64,000 bases of DNA from Monilinia fructicola (GCA_008692225.1 VICG01000008.1:2444001-2508000), one strand, 5' to 3'; counted from the stretch's first letter, positions 46,860-59,418 are shown. The notes: a model not told the origin generated them from the sequence alone. Numbers and translations are program-made.

Positions 46860-47584
46860 AGAACTTAATTAGTAAATATTTATTATTTTACTAATTAATT
46901 TTAATATTAAAATCATTTCATCTTATTTAACATCTTGTTTATCTTATCTTCCCTCGAATGTAATACAAGATCTCTAATTAAAGATTTGTAAAAGATATAA
47001 AAGAAGTCTTAATACTTTTATAGATTTTATAATTATTATTAATATTTAAATTCGATATCTTTAGACGAAATAAAGATATTAAAGTAGCTTATAGGTAAGA
47101 TTATTTATAAATTAGTTTTATTAAAATATATATAAATAAGATTAAGAATATAGAAAAATATATAAATTTTAATAAGCTAAGTTCGTTTATTTTAATTAAT
47201 TATATAAGTATATTCTTTTCGTTAATATTTTAAATCTTTTTATTATTATAATTATTTAGTTTTATAAGTACTTATTAGAATTGTATAATATATATTCTTT
47301 TTTATAATTTAAATATAATTTAAATATAATTAATATAATTAATATATTAATTAAATATTAAATATTTAAAAATAATTAAACTTATAATACTATTATTCTT
47401 TTAAAATTAGTTTTTAATTATAAAAGTTTAGTTTTTATTATATAAAACTTTTATAAGAAATATAAAAATACTAAATCTATACTTTCTATAAATCAATAAT
47501 AATATTCTATTAAAGGTTTTGTCGAATAATTACCTAGGTACACGTTTTATATTCGCTTATGCTTCTTTTAAAAACCCGCCTGAG
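46860..47584 (-). mobile_element. Second, truncated copy of the TA-flanked transposon family
   Basis: The right edge CCCGCCTGAG|TA (47575-47586) begins an inverted-repeat end (about 47468-47584) that, reverse-complemented, aligns block by block with the left end of the element at 35133: CTCA, GCATA, GAATATAAAAC, ATTCGA-AAACC and ATTTAGTAT. The interior also matches in that orientation around TTTATTTTAATTAATTATATAA. No matching left end is found near 46740-46860, so this copy seems truncated or too decayed. The left border is therefore approximate. Very AT-rich, no open frame. Confidence 0.6.
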
Positions 47585-49860
47585 TAATTCCATTTCTATT
47601 ATTGGGACCAATAGATGTAGAGGCCGCTAGATTGTGATGGTGGATGATTTCGGTATTGGGGATCCCGGACTGCCATCTACTGTATCTGTACTGATTTGTA
47701 CTGTGCAGTACTGCACTGTATTTTCTTTTTTGTCATTCCCCGGAATCCATGGGCGGGGTGAGGTGATGAGATATGATGACTCAGATGACTCCGATAAGAG
47801 ATACTGAAGGTTACTCCGTAGAAGTACACGATAAGTGATAAGTGCGGAGGGGTGGAGTGGAATGGGGTGGAGTGGAGTGGAGTGGAGTGAAATGGTGGAA
47901 TGGAGAGAGGGGTTGGTGTTCGTTTGTTGCGAGTGATGTGGGTGATGTGATGTGGGCGTGTGATGGTGTGGGTTGAATGGATGATGGATGATGGATGATG
48001 GATGATGGGTGACGGGGAATATCACTTACTATATATAATACGGCAGAATCAACCTTACAATTAATCTAAAGACATTCAAGGGCACTCGGGTATTTGTGTG
48101 TTTATTACTATCAGGGTCTAGAACATCTTGCAATGATACTCCAACAAATCATTGATTTTAGCCATCTGCGAGGATTAAAGCTGTCAGTTCTACTTCTAGT
48201 CTCAACCCTAATCCCAATCCTAATCCTAATCCTGATGTTGGCGCCGATATTACTACTAATGCTTTACTCAATCATATACAACTTGTCAATGTGACAGCCA
48301 CAAGACATATAAAAAGCTAAGAAGATCAGTCAACAAACAAGATTTGAGGATGCTTGTCTTGGCTTGACTAATTAAAAGGCTTGGGGATTTTGAGAAAGGG
48401 CTTGGAAAAGCTTTTTATGATGTTCCTTGTGTTTGTGTATAATTAACATTATAATAATTGATATATGAATGTCTTTTCTCTTCTTTTTTTGTTATAAGCA
48501 ATAGGGTGAATTGCTTGGATTTGATGAGTTGAATGACGCTCCGCTGGCCCTCTGGGAGCCACTGCCGTGGAGGCAGAACATTTCGATATAGATGGATGGA
48601 TGGATGGATGAGATATTATTTTCTATGGATTTCGAGCGCAGCGAGCTATGGGGGTTTGGGGGCTTGCCCCCATTGATAAGGATGAATCGATTTATGGTTA
48701 TGAAGTGATGAATGGATTGATTGATTGATTGATTGACAAGTGAGATATTATAATATGCAGTTGGATGAGAAAGTAGATATATATATCTATATAGTTACCT
48801 TATAAGTAAATCAAAGACGAAGAGGAAGAGGAAGAGAAAAAAGAATTAAAGAAATTATTATTATTCGTAAATATATAGATAGACATATAGATAGATAGGT
48901 ATATAGGTATATAGGTATATAAATAATAAATAATAAATAATAAAGGAAAGGACTATATAAATGTATAAATCTATAATTATAACGTTAAAAATTTATAAAC
49001 CTATAAATTAATCTATAAACCTTGCTTTTTTAAAAATATTTATACCCTATTGAATTTATTAATTATATTATCATTAGTATTTAAAATATAATAAACTTTC
49101 AATCTATCTTTATCTTACTCATCCATAATTATATATTAATTATATTATATTATATAACTAGTACATAGTTTTATATCTATTCTTAAGTTAATACTTTTAC
49201 AATCTCACTCCATCATCCTCTCATTTACATCATTTCTCTAATCCAATCGAATTCAATCCTCTTTTCTCTTCTTCCTCTTCTTCCTCTTCCTCCTCTTTCC
49301 TCCTCTTCCTCGTTCTTCCTCTTCTTCCTCATCTCTACTTTTACTCTACTCTACTCTTCATCTCTCACACCTAAATTTCACCTCATTGTCATTTACTTCT
49401 AAAAAGTCTATTTCAATGACTTTCTTTCTATATTGATGTGTTTATCATCATCCATCATAAGAAGAAATGAAAAACCGTTTGTAATAGAAGAAGTATTTGA
49501 CGTCCATTCTTTCTGAACTGATTGGATTCTTTTCTCTTTTTTTGACAACATAGACAGACAGACAAGAAAGACAGACAGAAAGACAGGCAGACATCCGATA
49601 TCCCAATAAGATTGAGGGAATCCTTCAAAACGTCTTAAGGTTTACCCAATACTTACTTCCCTCATCATCATCAACTCTTCTCTCCTCTTCCTACAACCTT
49701 TCCGATACAATTCAAATCTCACACACTACAAACTATTTACCAACCAACCAACAATCAAACAAATAGTCAAACAAACCGTCAAACAATCAAGCCACTCAAT
49801 CAATCTGTCCATTAAACACTCAATCAATTAAAAAAATCAATCAAAAAACCCTCCCTTACA
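47585..49860. other. Gene-free stretch and leader of the GH76 gene
   Basis: Contains TGGAG and GGATGAT microsatellites (47850-47890, 47976-48010), a GC-rich hairpin near 48630-48672, GATG and GATT repeats, an AT-rich block at 48750-49200, a C/T-rich block at 49200-49340 (TTCCTCTTC units), an AGAC run at 49551-49592, and the ACAATCAAACAA-rich leader of the GH76 gene. No other gene seen. Confidence 0.55.
48632..48672. repeat. GC-rich hairpin element
   Basis: GAGCGCAGCGAGCTA is followed by TGGGGGTTTGGGGG and CTTGCCCCCA; GGGGGC pairs with GCCCCC across a short loop. It stands alone in AT-rich surroundings. Confidence 0.6.
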
Positions 49861-51572
49861 ATGCTTCCTAGTTTCGCTTTTCCGTTGCGACAGCAGTTTT
49901 ATTAAGTTCTTCGGTGGTTCATGCGGAGATTCAATTAAATATTGATGATGAAAGTATGTGATATTTCAATCTTGGAGACATCCAGAAAATACATTCCATT
50001 CAAACCAAATCAAATTTTACTAACCCAAATCTTTTCTTTTTTATAGCTTCCATAAAGAATGCGGCTGCTACAATCGCATACGACATGATGACATATTATA
50101 AAGGAAATCAATCAGGAGGGATACCTGGAGTTTTACCTGGACCTCCACCAAATCCTCCTTGGGGTTGTAAGTTTAGGATCTTTCCTTTCTTTCGCAACTT
50201 CCCAACTTGCGCACAAAATACGAATTTCAAGATGAAAGAATTTCAAGACTGATTCATCTTCATTTGTCTAGACTATTGGTGGGAATCTGGTGCAATGTGG
50301 GGAACTCTGATCGACTATTGGTATTACACTGGCGATTCCTCATATAATGATGATGCGATGGTAGGAATTCAATGGCAGAGGGGTGAAAATGTTTGATATG
50401 ATGCCCGCCAATTGGTCACAATCTATGGGAAATGATGATCAAGGGTTTTGGGGGATGACAGCTATGAGTGCGGCGGAAACGAAATTCCCCGATCCTCCAG
50501 CTGGAAGTCCAGGGTGGTTGGCTTTGGCTCAAGCGGTTTTTTAATACTCAGGCAGTGAGAATCGATAATTCTACTTGTAATGGAGGGTAAGATTTTTCTG
50601 GAGAGATGGAATGAATCGTTGAACTAACGATTGATAGCTTACGTTGGCAAGTTTACCCATATCTTACGGGTTATACGTATAAGAACTCGATCGCAAATGG
50701 ATGCTTCTTCAATATTGGCGCAAGACTCGCAAGGTATACGAATAATGCGACGTATGCCGAATATGCTGAATTAACATGGGACTGGGTCAAAAATGTGGGA
50801 TACATGGATGAGAAGTATAATATTTATGATGGTGCTCACATTGATGAGAATTGTACGGATATTAACAAAGTCCAATTTTCGTACAATTCGGGAGTTTTCT
50901 CCTGGGTGGCGCTACCATGTATAACTATGTAAGCTTTTCTTTTCTTTCTTGGATCATGTTATGTTCGTGCTCTGGATACAATGACTAACCTTCAATCTAG
51001 ACAAATGGTTCTACTATTTGGGAAGAACGTGTCAAAGGACTTCTCAATGCTACCTTTACAAACTTCTTTCCCACTGATCAAATCGCATACGAAATTGCTT
51101 GTGAAGCGAAGCTCTCTTGTACAAACTGATATGTTTCTCCTTCAAAGCATATCTCACTCGCTGGCTAGCTGCGACGACTAAAATGGCTCCTTTCACTTAT
51201 GATTAATCATGCCATATCTCAGGGCTTCTGCAGTTGCAGCTGCAAAACAATGCAATGGTCCAAGTCCATTCAATGATAGAACATGTGGATTAAGTTGGAT
51301 TAAAGGAACCAACTGGGATGGAACATATGGAGTTGGACAAACAGATGGCAGCTATGTCAGCAATATTTGTGAATTTGGTCCAAAAAACTCAAGCCCCTGT
51401 GACGAATTCAACTGGAGGAACTAGTGTTGGGAATAGTGCAGCGGGCAGTAGTAGTACAACTACTTTAGATGCTGTAAAGCCACCGAGTACTGGAGATAGA
51501 GTAGGTGCTGGAATGGTTACTACTGTTGTATTAGTGGGGATGACTGGGATGTTTGGATGGATGAGTCTTTGA
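49861..51572 (+). CDS. GH76 DCW1/DFG5-type GPI-anchored wall protein, eight frame breaks
   Basis: Exons 49861-49953, 50047-50166, 50272-50586, 50638-50928 and 51001-51572; all four introns are GT..AG and the phases fit a 462-aa product. The DCW1/DFG5 family is predicted to transfer GPI-mannoproteins into the cell wall. Seen across frames: signal peptide ([19 protein letters not shown]), [37 protein letters not shown] with the catalytic Asp pair, [43 protein letters not shown], and a GPI tail ([20 protein letters not shown]). The frame is broken at 49878-49881 (one T short), 50392-50394, 50537-50542 (extra T each), 50895-50898 (T short), 51123-51125 (extra A), 51134-51136 (extra T), 51203-51204 (T short) and 51339-51341 (extra A). 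Protein motifs between breaks are intact. Confidence 0.85.
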
Positions 51573-53535
51573 GGGTATATTTTTAGGTTAAAGACGAGGT
51601 TGAGGAAACGGCGGAAAATCAAGGCAATGGAGTTGAGGAATTAATGTTTATTTTTTCTCTTTTTTATGAAGGTAGATATGAAAGGACATGGATATGGTGT
51701 TTAAGCGTGGATGAATAAGTTTCACGTAACTGGTGTTTTGATAAATTTATATAGGAGAGATATGGATTGATGGTTGATGGAATGACGGAATGATAATTAT
51801 TGGTTTGACGGGATGTGATGGGATGGAAGGAATGGAAAGGGAAGGAAAGGAAGGAAGGGAAGGGAAGGGAAGGGAAGGGAAGGGAAGGGAAGGGAAGGGA
51901 AGGGAAGGGAAGGGAAGGGAAGGGAAGGGAAGGGAAGGGAAAGGAAAGCAAAGCAGAGATGGAATAGAAATACGACAGGATAGAATGAATATGAGGAATT
52001 GAGATAGGGTTTAACCACAGGACCATGAATAGCTACTACCTACTACCTACTACCTACCTACTTGTATTGTGTTTGTTTTGTGTCAATTTGCATGTTGTTT
52101 TGAATGTTGTATTGCATGTATATAAGATGTATTACCTACCGAGGGATGTACGGATAGAGATGATGATATGGATGTGGATATGGACATGGTACAAATAACA
52201 GATGTTGTATGTATGAAACAACAGGATGATGAAAGTGTCGATTGGAAGAGAATGAATGAATGAATGAATGAAATAAAGGTGATGAATCAATCAATCGTCT
52301 ATTCTCGAGGCATGAAGCATAAGGCATGAGTGAGGTATTATTTTCCATGTTGTTCACATGTGTATTCGTGTATTCGCGCATAGCGAATGAATACTGGGAG
52401 GCAATTAAGGTGGATGATTACGGTGACTAGGGTGGACGACGATGGAAAGATGGAAAGATGGATCGTATGATTCAGTTCGGGTATGAAGGATAGGGGGGGG
52501 GGAGAGAAAGAGGAAGAGAGAGAGCGAGGGGAAGGGAAAGAAAGGGAATAGGCGAGAAGTGGAGATGGAGAGGATAGATCAAAGGGGGACGGAACCTCCC
52601 CACCCCACACTGGCAGATGGGAGGAGGATGGATAGATGGGAGGAAAGGAAGGAAATAAGGAAAGTAGAGGGATGAAGGAAGAGAGGGAAGATGTATGTAT
52701 ATATGTATGTATATAGATATGTATTTAAAAATAAATTCATTTTGTTCATAGGGAATTGGCGAGGGAAAAGAAGAGAAAGAGAAGGGAAAATAAACGAAAG
52801 AAAAAAGAATCGAAAGATAAATGAAAAGAGGATAGGAGAACAAGAGTGAATGAACAATAAAAGATAAGCAAAAAGAGAGTGAGGATGTATATATGGATGT
52901 ATTATACGTATTCGGGAAATGAATCAATGAATCAAATTTTCTGGGTTCAGTTCGCTTTGGTTGATTCACCTTGTTTCGGTTATGGGGGATAGGGGTAAAG
53001 GGAACAGAGGACGAGAAATGGAAATGAGAAACGGAAAAGATGAAAGAGAGGAAATGGGATGAGAAGAATAATCCACTCCATCCCATCAACAAGCCCCTTA
53101 ACCTCACTCCCACCACGTACCAATCATCAATCACTCATCCCAAATCCACAAAATACCAAAGAGTGAATTTTTGCATTCGTTTCTACGCTCACTACCGCAC
53201 TACCTCACGATTTCACTACACTTTTCAATATCCTCTCTCCTGATTCCCCCTCACCCTCATCCCTGGACTCAAGATAATTTTGACCTCTTCTTTTCACCTA
53301 CCCCTTCCATCATTCATCTCCTTAAAATATTTGTTTATTTGTACGACCCAACTTTCCTCCTTCATCCATCAAGTCATTGATTCCGAAACGCCATATTAAT
53401 AGGCAAAAATCAAAAAGAAAATCAAAATACATCGAAAGAAATTGTGATCTTTCCTCTCAATCTACCATGTAGATTGAATGAACCATTAATCTGTTATCAA
53501 AACCCCTTGCCTTACCATGTTCAACATTAAATCAT
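51573..53535. other. Gene-free stretch between GH76 gene and spt16
   Basis: About 2 kb dominated by purine-rich plus-strand DNA. It holds the GGGAA repeat (51855-51943), TACC steps near 52040, TGAA steps near 52255, G/GA-rich DNA (52490-52680) and TATG steps near 52692. The 220-codon minus frame at 52472-53134 is low-complexity Ser/Leu/Phe/Pro and is a by-product. No gene supported. Confidence 0.6.
51855..51943. repeat. (GGGAA)n microsatellite, about 90 bp
   Basis: About seventeen near-perfect 5-bp units. Confidence 0.95.
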
Positions 53536-56500
53536 TTAATGCTTCCTCTTTTTCTTTGGTGCTTCTTCTTCATCCTCCAACCCACTCTCCATATCCTTCC
53601 TCTTAGCCTTCTTCTCCAACTCATCCCAATCTTCACCTTCACTTTCACCTTCACTATCTTCCTCTCCTTCATCCTCACTTGCATTACTATCAAAATCACT
53701 ATCCTCCTCTGAACTCTCTTCACTAGCAATCAATTCATCATCACTCATCTCAAATGCTGATTCCTCATCTTCATCATCACCATCCTCATCATCAGATTCA
53801 GCTCCCAAGAAACCCCATCCACCATCAACAAAGAATTGATGTGGATCTGCTGTCACTGTCTTCATAATAGTTGGCCAATTCAAATTAAGTGGACCTTCAG
53901 AGAATGGAATATTGACAGAGTCTAACCATTCCTTAACATTTTCAAGAGATTCGACGGGAATGGTATTGATATGAGAAGGAGCGCGATGAAAGTCCTTAAA
54001 AACGAAGACTAAATCAAAGTTCTTGAGTCCGAATTGAACACGTTCAAGATGAGCGATTTCAATATCCTCGAGAGTGATGACCATGAAAGGAGGTTCAGTA
54101 AGTTGAACCAAACAATCCGTGGAAGGCTGACAGAAAAACGTTCGATCTGAAGGGTACACCATTGAAACCAAGTTCACGGAAGGGTACGTCGACATCAACG
54201 TTTTCGTTCTTACCAGAATCGGCAATCTTTTCAGCAAATGTTTTGAACTGACGGTCGAGATCAGCACGGCGTCTTCGTTCTTCTTGTTCTGCTTCGAATT
54301 CTTCCTCGTCACCATATCTATATTTTCTCTTTCTGTTTCCAGTTTCATCGAATTGAATATCTGTAGCCTCACGATAGAATTGAACATCCTTGGTCTTTTT
54401 CTTGCCAATCAAAATTGGATCCTTGAGATGCACATGAATGATAACAATCAATTCATGGTCACAAGGTTGGAAAAAGAGATGTTTGACGTTACTGAAGAGA
54501 ATGTCGACTCGGTGTTGAAGATTAAGAGGAGATTGATATCGAAGACCATTTTGATGGATTTCGACCTTTCCTGGCACACGCTTACCATCCATGGCGGGAC
54601 GAATGAAAACGTTATCCATAACGATAGGCCGACGATCTTAGAATGTTAGTAATTATTACAGATAGTGTAAGGTATTGAAAAGCTTACTTCGAATCTCAAC
54701 CAACTTGTCCTGTTCAACAACATCTTCCATGTCCTTCTTTTCTTGCTCACGCTTAACAGCAGCCCTCTTCATATCGCCAATTTGATTGGCAATATCTTGA
54801 AATCGATCTCCATCATGAGAACGGAATGTTAAACTTCTAACAAAGTGTGCTTGAGCATCCTCAAAAGGTTGATCGTCCTTTCGTCCAACACCCTGACCAG
54901 GAGACAAGAAGTTAATCCGAAGGTATGAAAATTCACCTTCGTCACTCTTACTTGCATTCTTAATAGTCTGGATATGGAAAGGTACTGGTCGACCCATGAT
55001 AGGCAAAACAATCGTCGAATTCTTTGCATCCATGACAATAGCCAAATCTCGAACTTTTGGGGGGAACTGATTTTCACGCTTATAGGATTCGAATCGCTTG
55101 AATTTCTTCACTGCAACCCCATTTTGATCGCCGGTAGCTTCAGTGAATCTTGCAAGACCATCTGCGTGTTTCCTCTTTGCAAGCTCTTTTTGATGCTCAC
55201 GACGTCTAGCTTCGGCACCCTCATCAACTTGAGTTGCTCGTTCAGCTCTGAGTTTTGTCTTGGTGATATTTTTGGTTGCAACAGCCCCTACGGTCGAATC
55301 CTTCTTTGCCTGTCTAGCTTTTGGTTCTGGTGCAGGCTCATCTTCCTCATCTTTGAAAAAGAAGGAAGTGGCATCAAGTTCCGAAGGTGCATCACCAGTA
55401 AAAATAACTGGTTCCGCTTGTGTGACACGTACAGTATCTGACAATACCAACGAGTAAATTTTACTCTTTTTATCTTGAGGATCCTTATTCTCGATATCGT
55501 TGAATCCAGTAGTGACACAAAGGGTCATTCCATCCTTCAAGCTACGAGTGCTCTTAGCATTGAGGAGTAAGGTTGGGTCTCGCGTTTCGATACCAATACC
55601 AGCTCCAACATTCTTCAAGAAATGCTTCTCTAGCTCAGGCTTCTTAGCTCTGATCAGAGCTAGAGCTTTGGCGTAAATGTCCTTGACATGGGCACCATCG
55701 CGAATTTCCTTCATAACAAGATTATGAACCTGCAACAAAAATTTGTAGTTATTCTCCTGGGATTTGTTTGGGTCGACAAGATAAGTTCGGCCGATCAAGG
55801 AACAGTAAGTTTTGTATCGAAGACCCATAGAACAAATGATCACACCAGCATGTAACAACTCATCATCGACTTGAGCACTCATCTTCAAAATCGTACTTTC
55901 CACCACTTTGTATAATAGGACCATGAGTCCAGTCTAATTGGGCAGAATCGAAGTCACTGGGCATCTTTTGTTTGTTGAGAAGCTCGACGGAGGTCCAAAA
56001 TTTGCCATCATCCAACTTACTATCCAATTTGTTGGCCAGAGCGCTGTGCTTGACTTTTTTCTCTTCGTCTAGAATACCTGACATTTCCTCGAGGAAATAT
56101 GGGTTCATGAGCGCAGTGCATGCTTTGGATGAATTTCGCATAGCGCGCTGCTCAATGTATCAGTAATTGATCATTTAGTCCTTTAACCTGGGCGTAATTC
56201 CTTACCAATTCATTCTCATCTTTTACTGCCAAAGCTGCAGACAGAGCGGGGGCGATATCTACTTCTTCCACATCCTTTAACTCGGAATAAACCTTCTTCC
56301 ACTCATCGACAAATGGACCACTGGATGAATCTTTTGGTAGGATTCCGATTTTCTTCTGTAGAACGGTATCAATTAAACTAGTCCTTTCGAGCAAGGCGAA
56401 ATTACTGATAACTTACCCCCGATGATTTAATGACATCAGTAATTTTTGTGAAGAGCTTCTCGTTCGCTGCCGCATCTTTTCCTCTGACCAAGATCTCGAG

Positions 56501-56933
56501 AGGGACCTTTCCACCCTTCAAAGGTTCCAAGTGTTTTGCTAACCAAAGTCAGCTTCCAAGTTGCACTGGCGCATATGACATGACTCTTCACCCACCTTTT
56601 TTTGCCGTCGTAACAATGTATAAAGTCTCGACTGTGAAAAGAAAGAGTGTCGCAGGAAACTCGTAGCCTAATAACCAAAACTACATATCCATCAGCATTC
56701 CCCCCTCATCCACTGGAATTTCCTCCTCCAGTTCCTGGCAGATGTCACAAACTCACATGAATCGCATTATTTTTCTGAAAGCTTGCCACGTCCTCCGTCT
56801 TTCCCATTAACACCAGTATACTACTTGCGCCATTGAATACCGCGTCACCTCCTCTCTTATCAGCTTTCCATGCTGATATAAAATGCGATAAACGTTCCTG
56901 AAATAAATTCTTGTCAATTCTGATATCCACCAT
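53536..56933 (-). CDS. spt16: FACT complex subunit Spt16, frame broken twice
   Basis: Six exons: 56933-56757, 56680-56596, 56538-56417, 56355-56206, 56147-54688 and 54636-53536; phases agree and give 1030 aa, the usual fungal length. Spt16 with Pob3 is the histone chaperone that opens and rebuilds nucleosomes during transcription and replication. Seen: N-terminal [15 protein letters not shown] and [18 protein letters not shown], an inactive aminopeptidase-like domain ([16 protein letters not shown] ... [22 protein letters not shown] ... [19 protein letters not shown]), middle domain ([16 protein letters not shown] ... [19 protein letters not shown]), and a very acidic tail (about 936-1030) ending KKKRKH. 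Two homopolymers carry one extra base: plus-strand AAAA 55887-55890 and AAAAA 54134-54138. Because Spt16 is essential in studied fungi, these are most likely sequence errors. Confidence 0.95.
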
Positions 56934-57531
56934 GATGATTCTAAATATCTTTATCGATGGTAGAAAATTGAGGTGGAGTTCGTTGAAGAGAGAGGTAGTC
57001 AAAGAGGACGCGATGGTCGAAAACTCGCGTTGATTGAAATTGAGAAATTGCACATTTGGTATTTATGGGTGAACCGATAATGCTAGCGTCAAATTGACCT
57101 TCGATGACGGATTTTACTCATACAAATACCGAACTCCTTTTAAGCCTCATTATTTGGCGACAATGATGCCCGGGCATCATAAAAACATAAGAATTTGAAT
57201 CATCTGCTCTACCTAGATTGCTTCTAGAATTGAATGAGATACGAAAATCAAATGGCTTGTTCTTTATTTACTTCACGAGTCATGAAAATGATAAGAATCA
57301 ATCATTTCAGGCATTATATTTTACAACATCACGTATAGGCATGATATTGGTACATATAGGCATTACAAGTTGTATCAGTAACCTATGTACAAAAGAAGTT
57401 TATTACCACGCCTCCTGTACGAGCTACCCAAACGCTAGTTTTGACTACCGTTACGAGTATTTAAATTATCCTTTCTGGACGATGAGGCCCAAAGAAATCT
57501 CGCTCGATATATATGGTATATATACACCCAT
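56934..57531. promoter_or_regulatory. Region between spt16 start and erg4 end
   Basis: Promoter of spt16 and 3' region of erg4 in about 600 bp. It holds a GCCCGGGC palindrome near 57167 and AT-rich DNA. No gene seen and no clear TATA box. Confidence 0.5.
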
Positions 57532-59418
57532 TTAAAAGATACCCTTGGCCGTATTAGTAAGAAACTGAAATAGAGGAATGAAAATGATAAATACTCACTG
57601 GAATGAACAAGTATGGTACCAGTCTTTCGTACTCCTCCCAAGCCTCTCCATATCTCTCTCTGCACTTTTGGATATCTCTATATGCGCGATGAGAGATCAT
57701 ACCTGCAAAGAAGACACAATAGAACCAAGGGAATGGGCTGTTGAAGCCGGTAATAAGACCCCAACAGAACGCAAAGTAGAAGTCACAAGTATAATGAATC
57801 TTGCGAGCTTTTCCGTACCAACCATCGGCCAAGATTGAATCACCAGTCTTGGTTTTGATGACGCGTGGATTTTTAACCTCCTTCCAAGGCAATTGAGGGA
57901 ATGCCTTACGATCTGTGGCAGTACCACGTTCACGAGATCTGAACATATTCTTTTGACTGTTGGTAGTATCCCAGACCCAGTACACGAAGAGGTACGACGT
58001 GTACAAAAAGAAGAGGAAGTACTTATTCCAGGAGTATTCAGACGGTGGGTGGTTCGCCAGATAGATAGTGCAGTGGCAATAACTGAGAGGAACACCAGCG
58101 AGGTTCCAGAAAATCAACATGAAACCCCATTTCTCGTAGTACATGTCCCTAGAAAAGTAAATAGGCTGTATTGAAACACGCTTAGGATTCAACATACCAG
58201 GTTGTGATGATCAGCTCCTCTCCTTTGGCGCATGCATTTGCATATAAAAAGTGTGCCATGATCAAGAATCCGACTTCACCTGATACGTAACCATACTGCT
58301 CATATTGTCTTGCAGCAGCGGCACATGAGAGGCCCAAGAGGATGAACCAGGGTAGACGAACCTCGAAGAACATTTTGAAATCCAAGATTCCAAACATTCT
58401 TGGGTTCAATTCGGCTCCCATGAAGAAGTCATAGATTGGATATCCCGTCATTCGGTGCTGAGCTCCACGCGCTAAAGCTGAGATATACGCAACGATTGAG
58501 ACCAAAAACCCAGAGCAAATTGCTACTGACATGATTGGTCCAAATTCGTCGAGGAGGGTATAAATCTTGAAGATGTCGAAATAATGCAAGGTAGAAACGG
58601 TGACAATGGTGAAATAGAAAGACCAGATTCCAGAGCAATAGTATGGCAATTGCTTACCCCCTTCATGAGGAAGTGGTTTACCATAACCCCAAACTCCCGG
58701 CATGAGACAATAACAAGCAGCCTCAAACACGAAGAAAACCCAGTAAATTTTCCATGCACGAAGACTTGGAAATGCTCCTGTGTAGACAAGATTGCCCATA
58801 TGTTTGACAAAATCGAGAAATGGTTGATCTGGTTCTGGCGTGGGGAATTTTCCATTGTAGTATGTCGCTCCAATCCACATATACCACATGAGGCAAGGGA
58901 ACCCAATCATCATAGCACTAACTCCAAAAGAACCACCAAAATCGAAATGGCCGGAATTATCGATTTTTGGGTCTTCTATCACCTCTGGTTTTCCATTGAT
59001 TCCCTTCTCTTCAATCTCGGCCTTGTGTTTTGCGCTTCCATTTGTGGTGGAGCGATTGACAGGAGTCGTATTGACTGCAGAAGTATAACCATTGGTTACT
59101 GAGCCATTATTCGCATGATCATTAGCTGTTGCTGCCTCAACCATGTTGACTTTCCGACTCGTGGACCTCGTCCTTGATGGAGGATTATCTGTTGCGGATG
59201 AAGAATCGTCTGCGTCTTCAGGAAATTGAGACTTCCGCTGTCTACGAACTCGTGGGGTTTCAACGAATCCAGCACGCTCCGTCTTTCTATATCGATGGTT
59301 AGATGGAGCTTCACAAGAAATAGCAAAGCAAAAGAAAGAGAAAAGGAGACGAGAAATCTTTCGTCGATACTTACTTGGGCGTCTGCCGCAAAGAATATCT
59401 TTCGCGTCCTTCTGACAT
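57532..59418 (-). CDS. erg4: Delta(24(24(1)))-sterol reductase Erg4
   Basis: Four exons: 59418-59375, 59286-58198, 58148-57599 and 57543-57532; 564 aa. Erg4 carries out the last step of ergosterol synthesis at the ER, reducing the C-24(28) double bond with NADPH. Seen: a hydrophilic N-terminus [115 protein letters not shown], and the C-terminal reductase box ([16 protein letters not shown] ... [31 protein letters not shown]). The first ATG used here lies in a 44-nt exon, and the final exon is only 12 nt, adding GIF and stop so that the end reads PYLFIPGIF as in the family. Many hydrophobic helices. No frame defect. Confidence 0.95.

Noticed and set aside
48206..48237. CCTAAT repeats resembling telomere
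   Set aside because: Only four imperfect units and not the TTAGGG repeat expected in these fungi.
51790..52026. Frames made of (REGKG)n or (LPFPS)n
   Set aside because: Both strands of the GGGAA microsatellite.
52472..53134. 220-codon minus-strand frame
   Set aside because: Low-complexity Ser/Leu/Phe/Pro produced by purine-rich plus-strand repeats; no motif.
56152..56205. Continuation of the spt16 exon into [17 protein letters not shown]
   Set aside because: GTAAGG at 56205 and GCAG before 56147 splice ENEL to [10 protein letters not shown], the family sequence; the continuation is intron.
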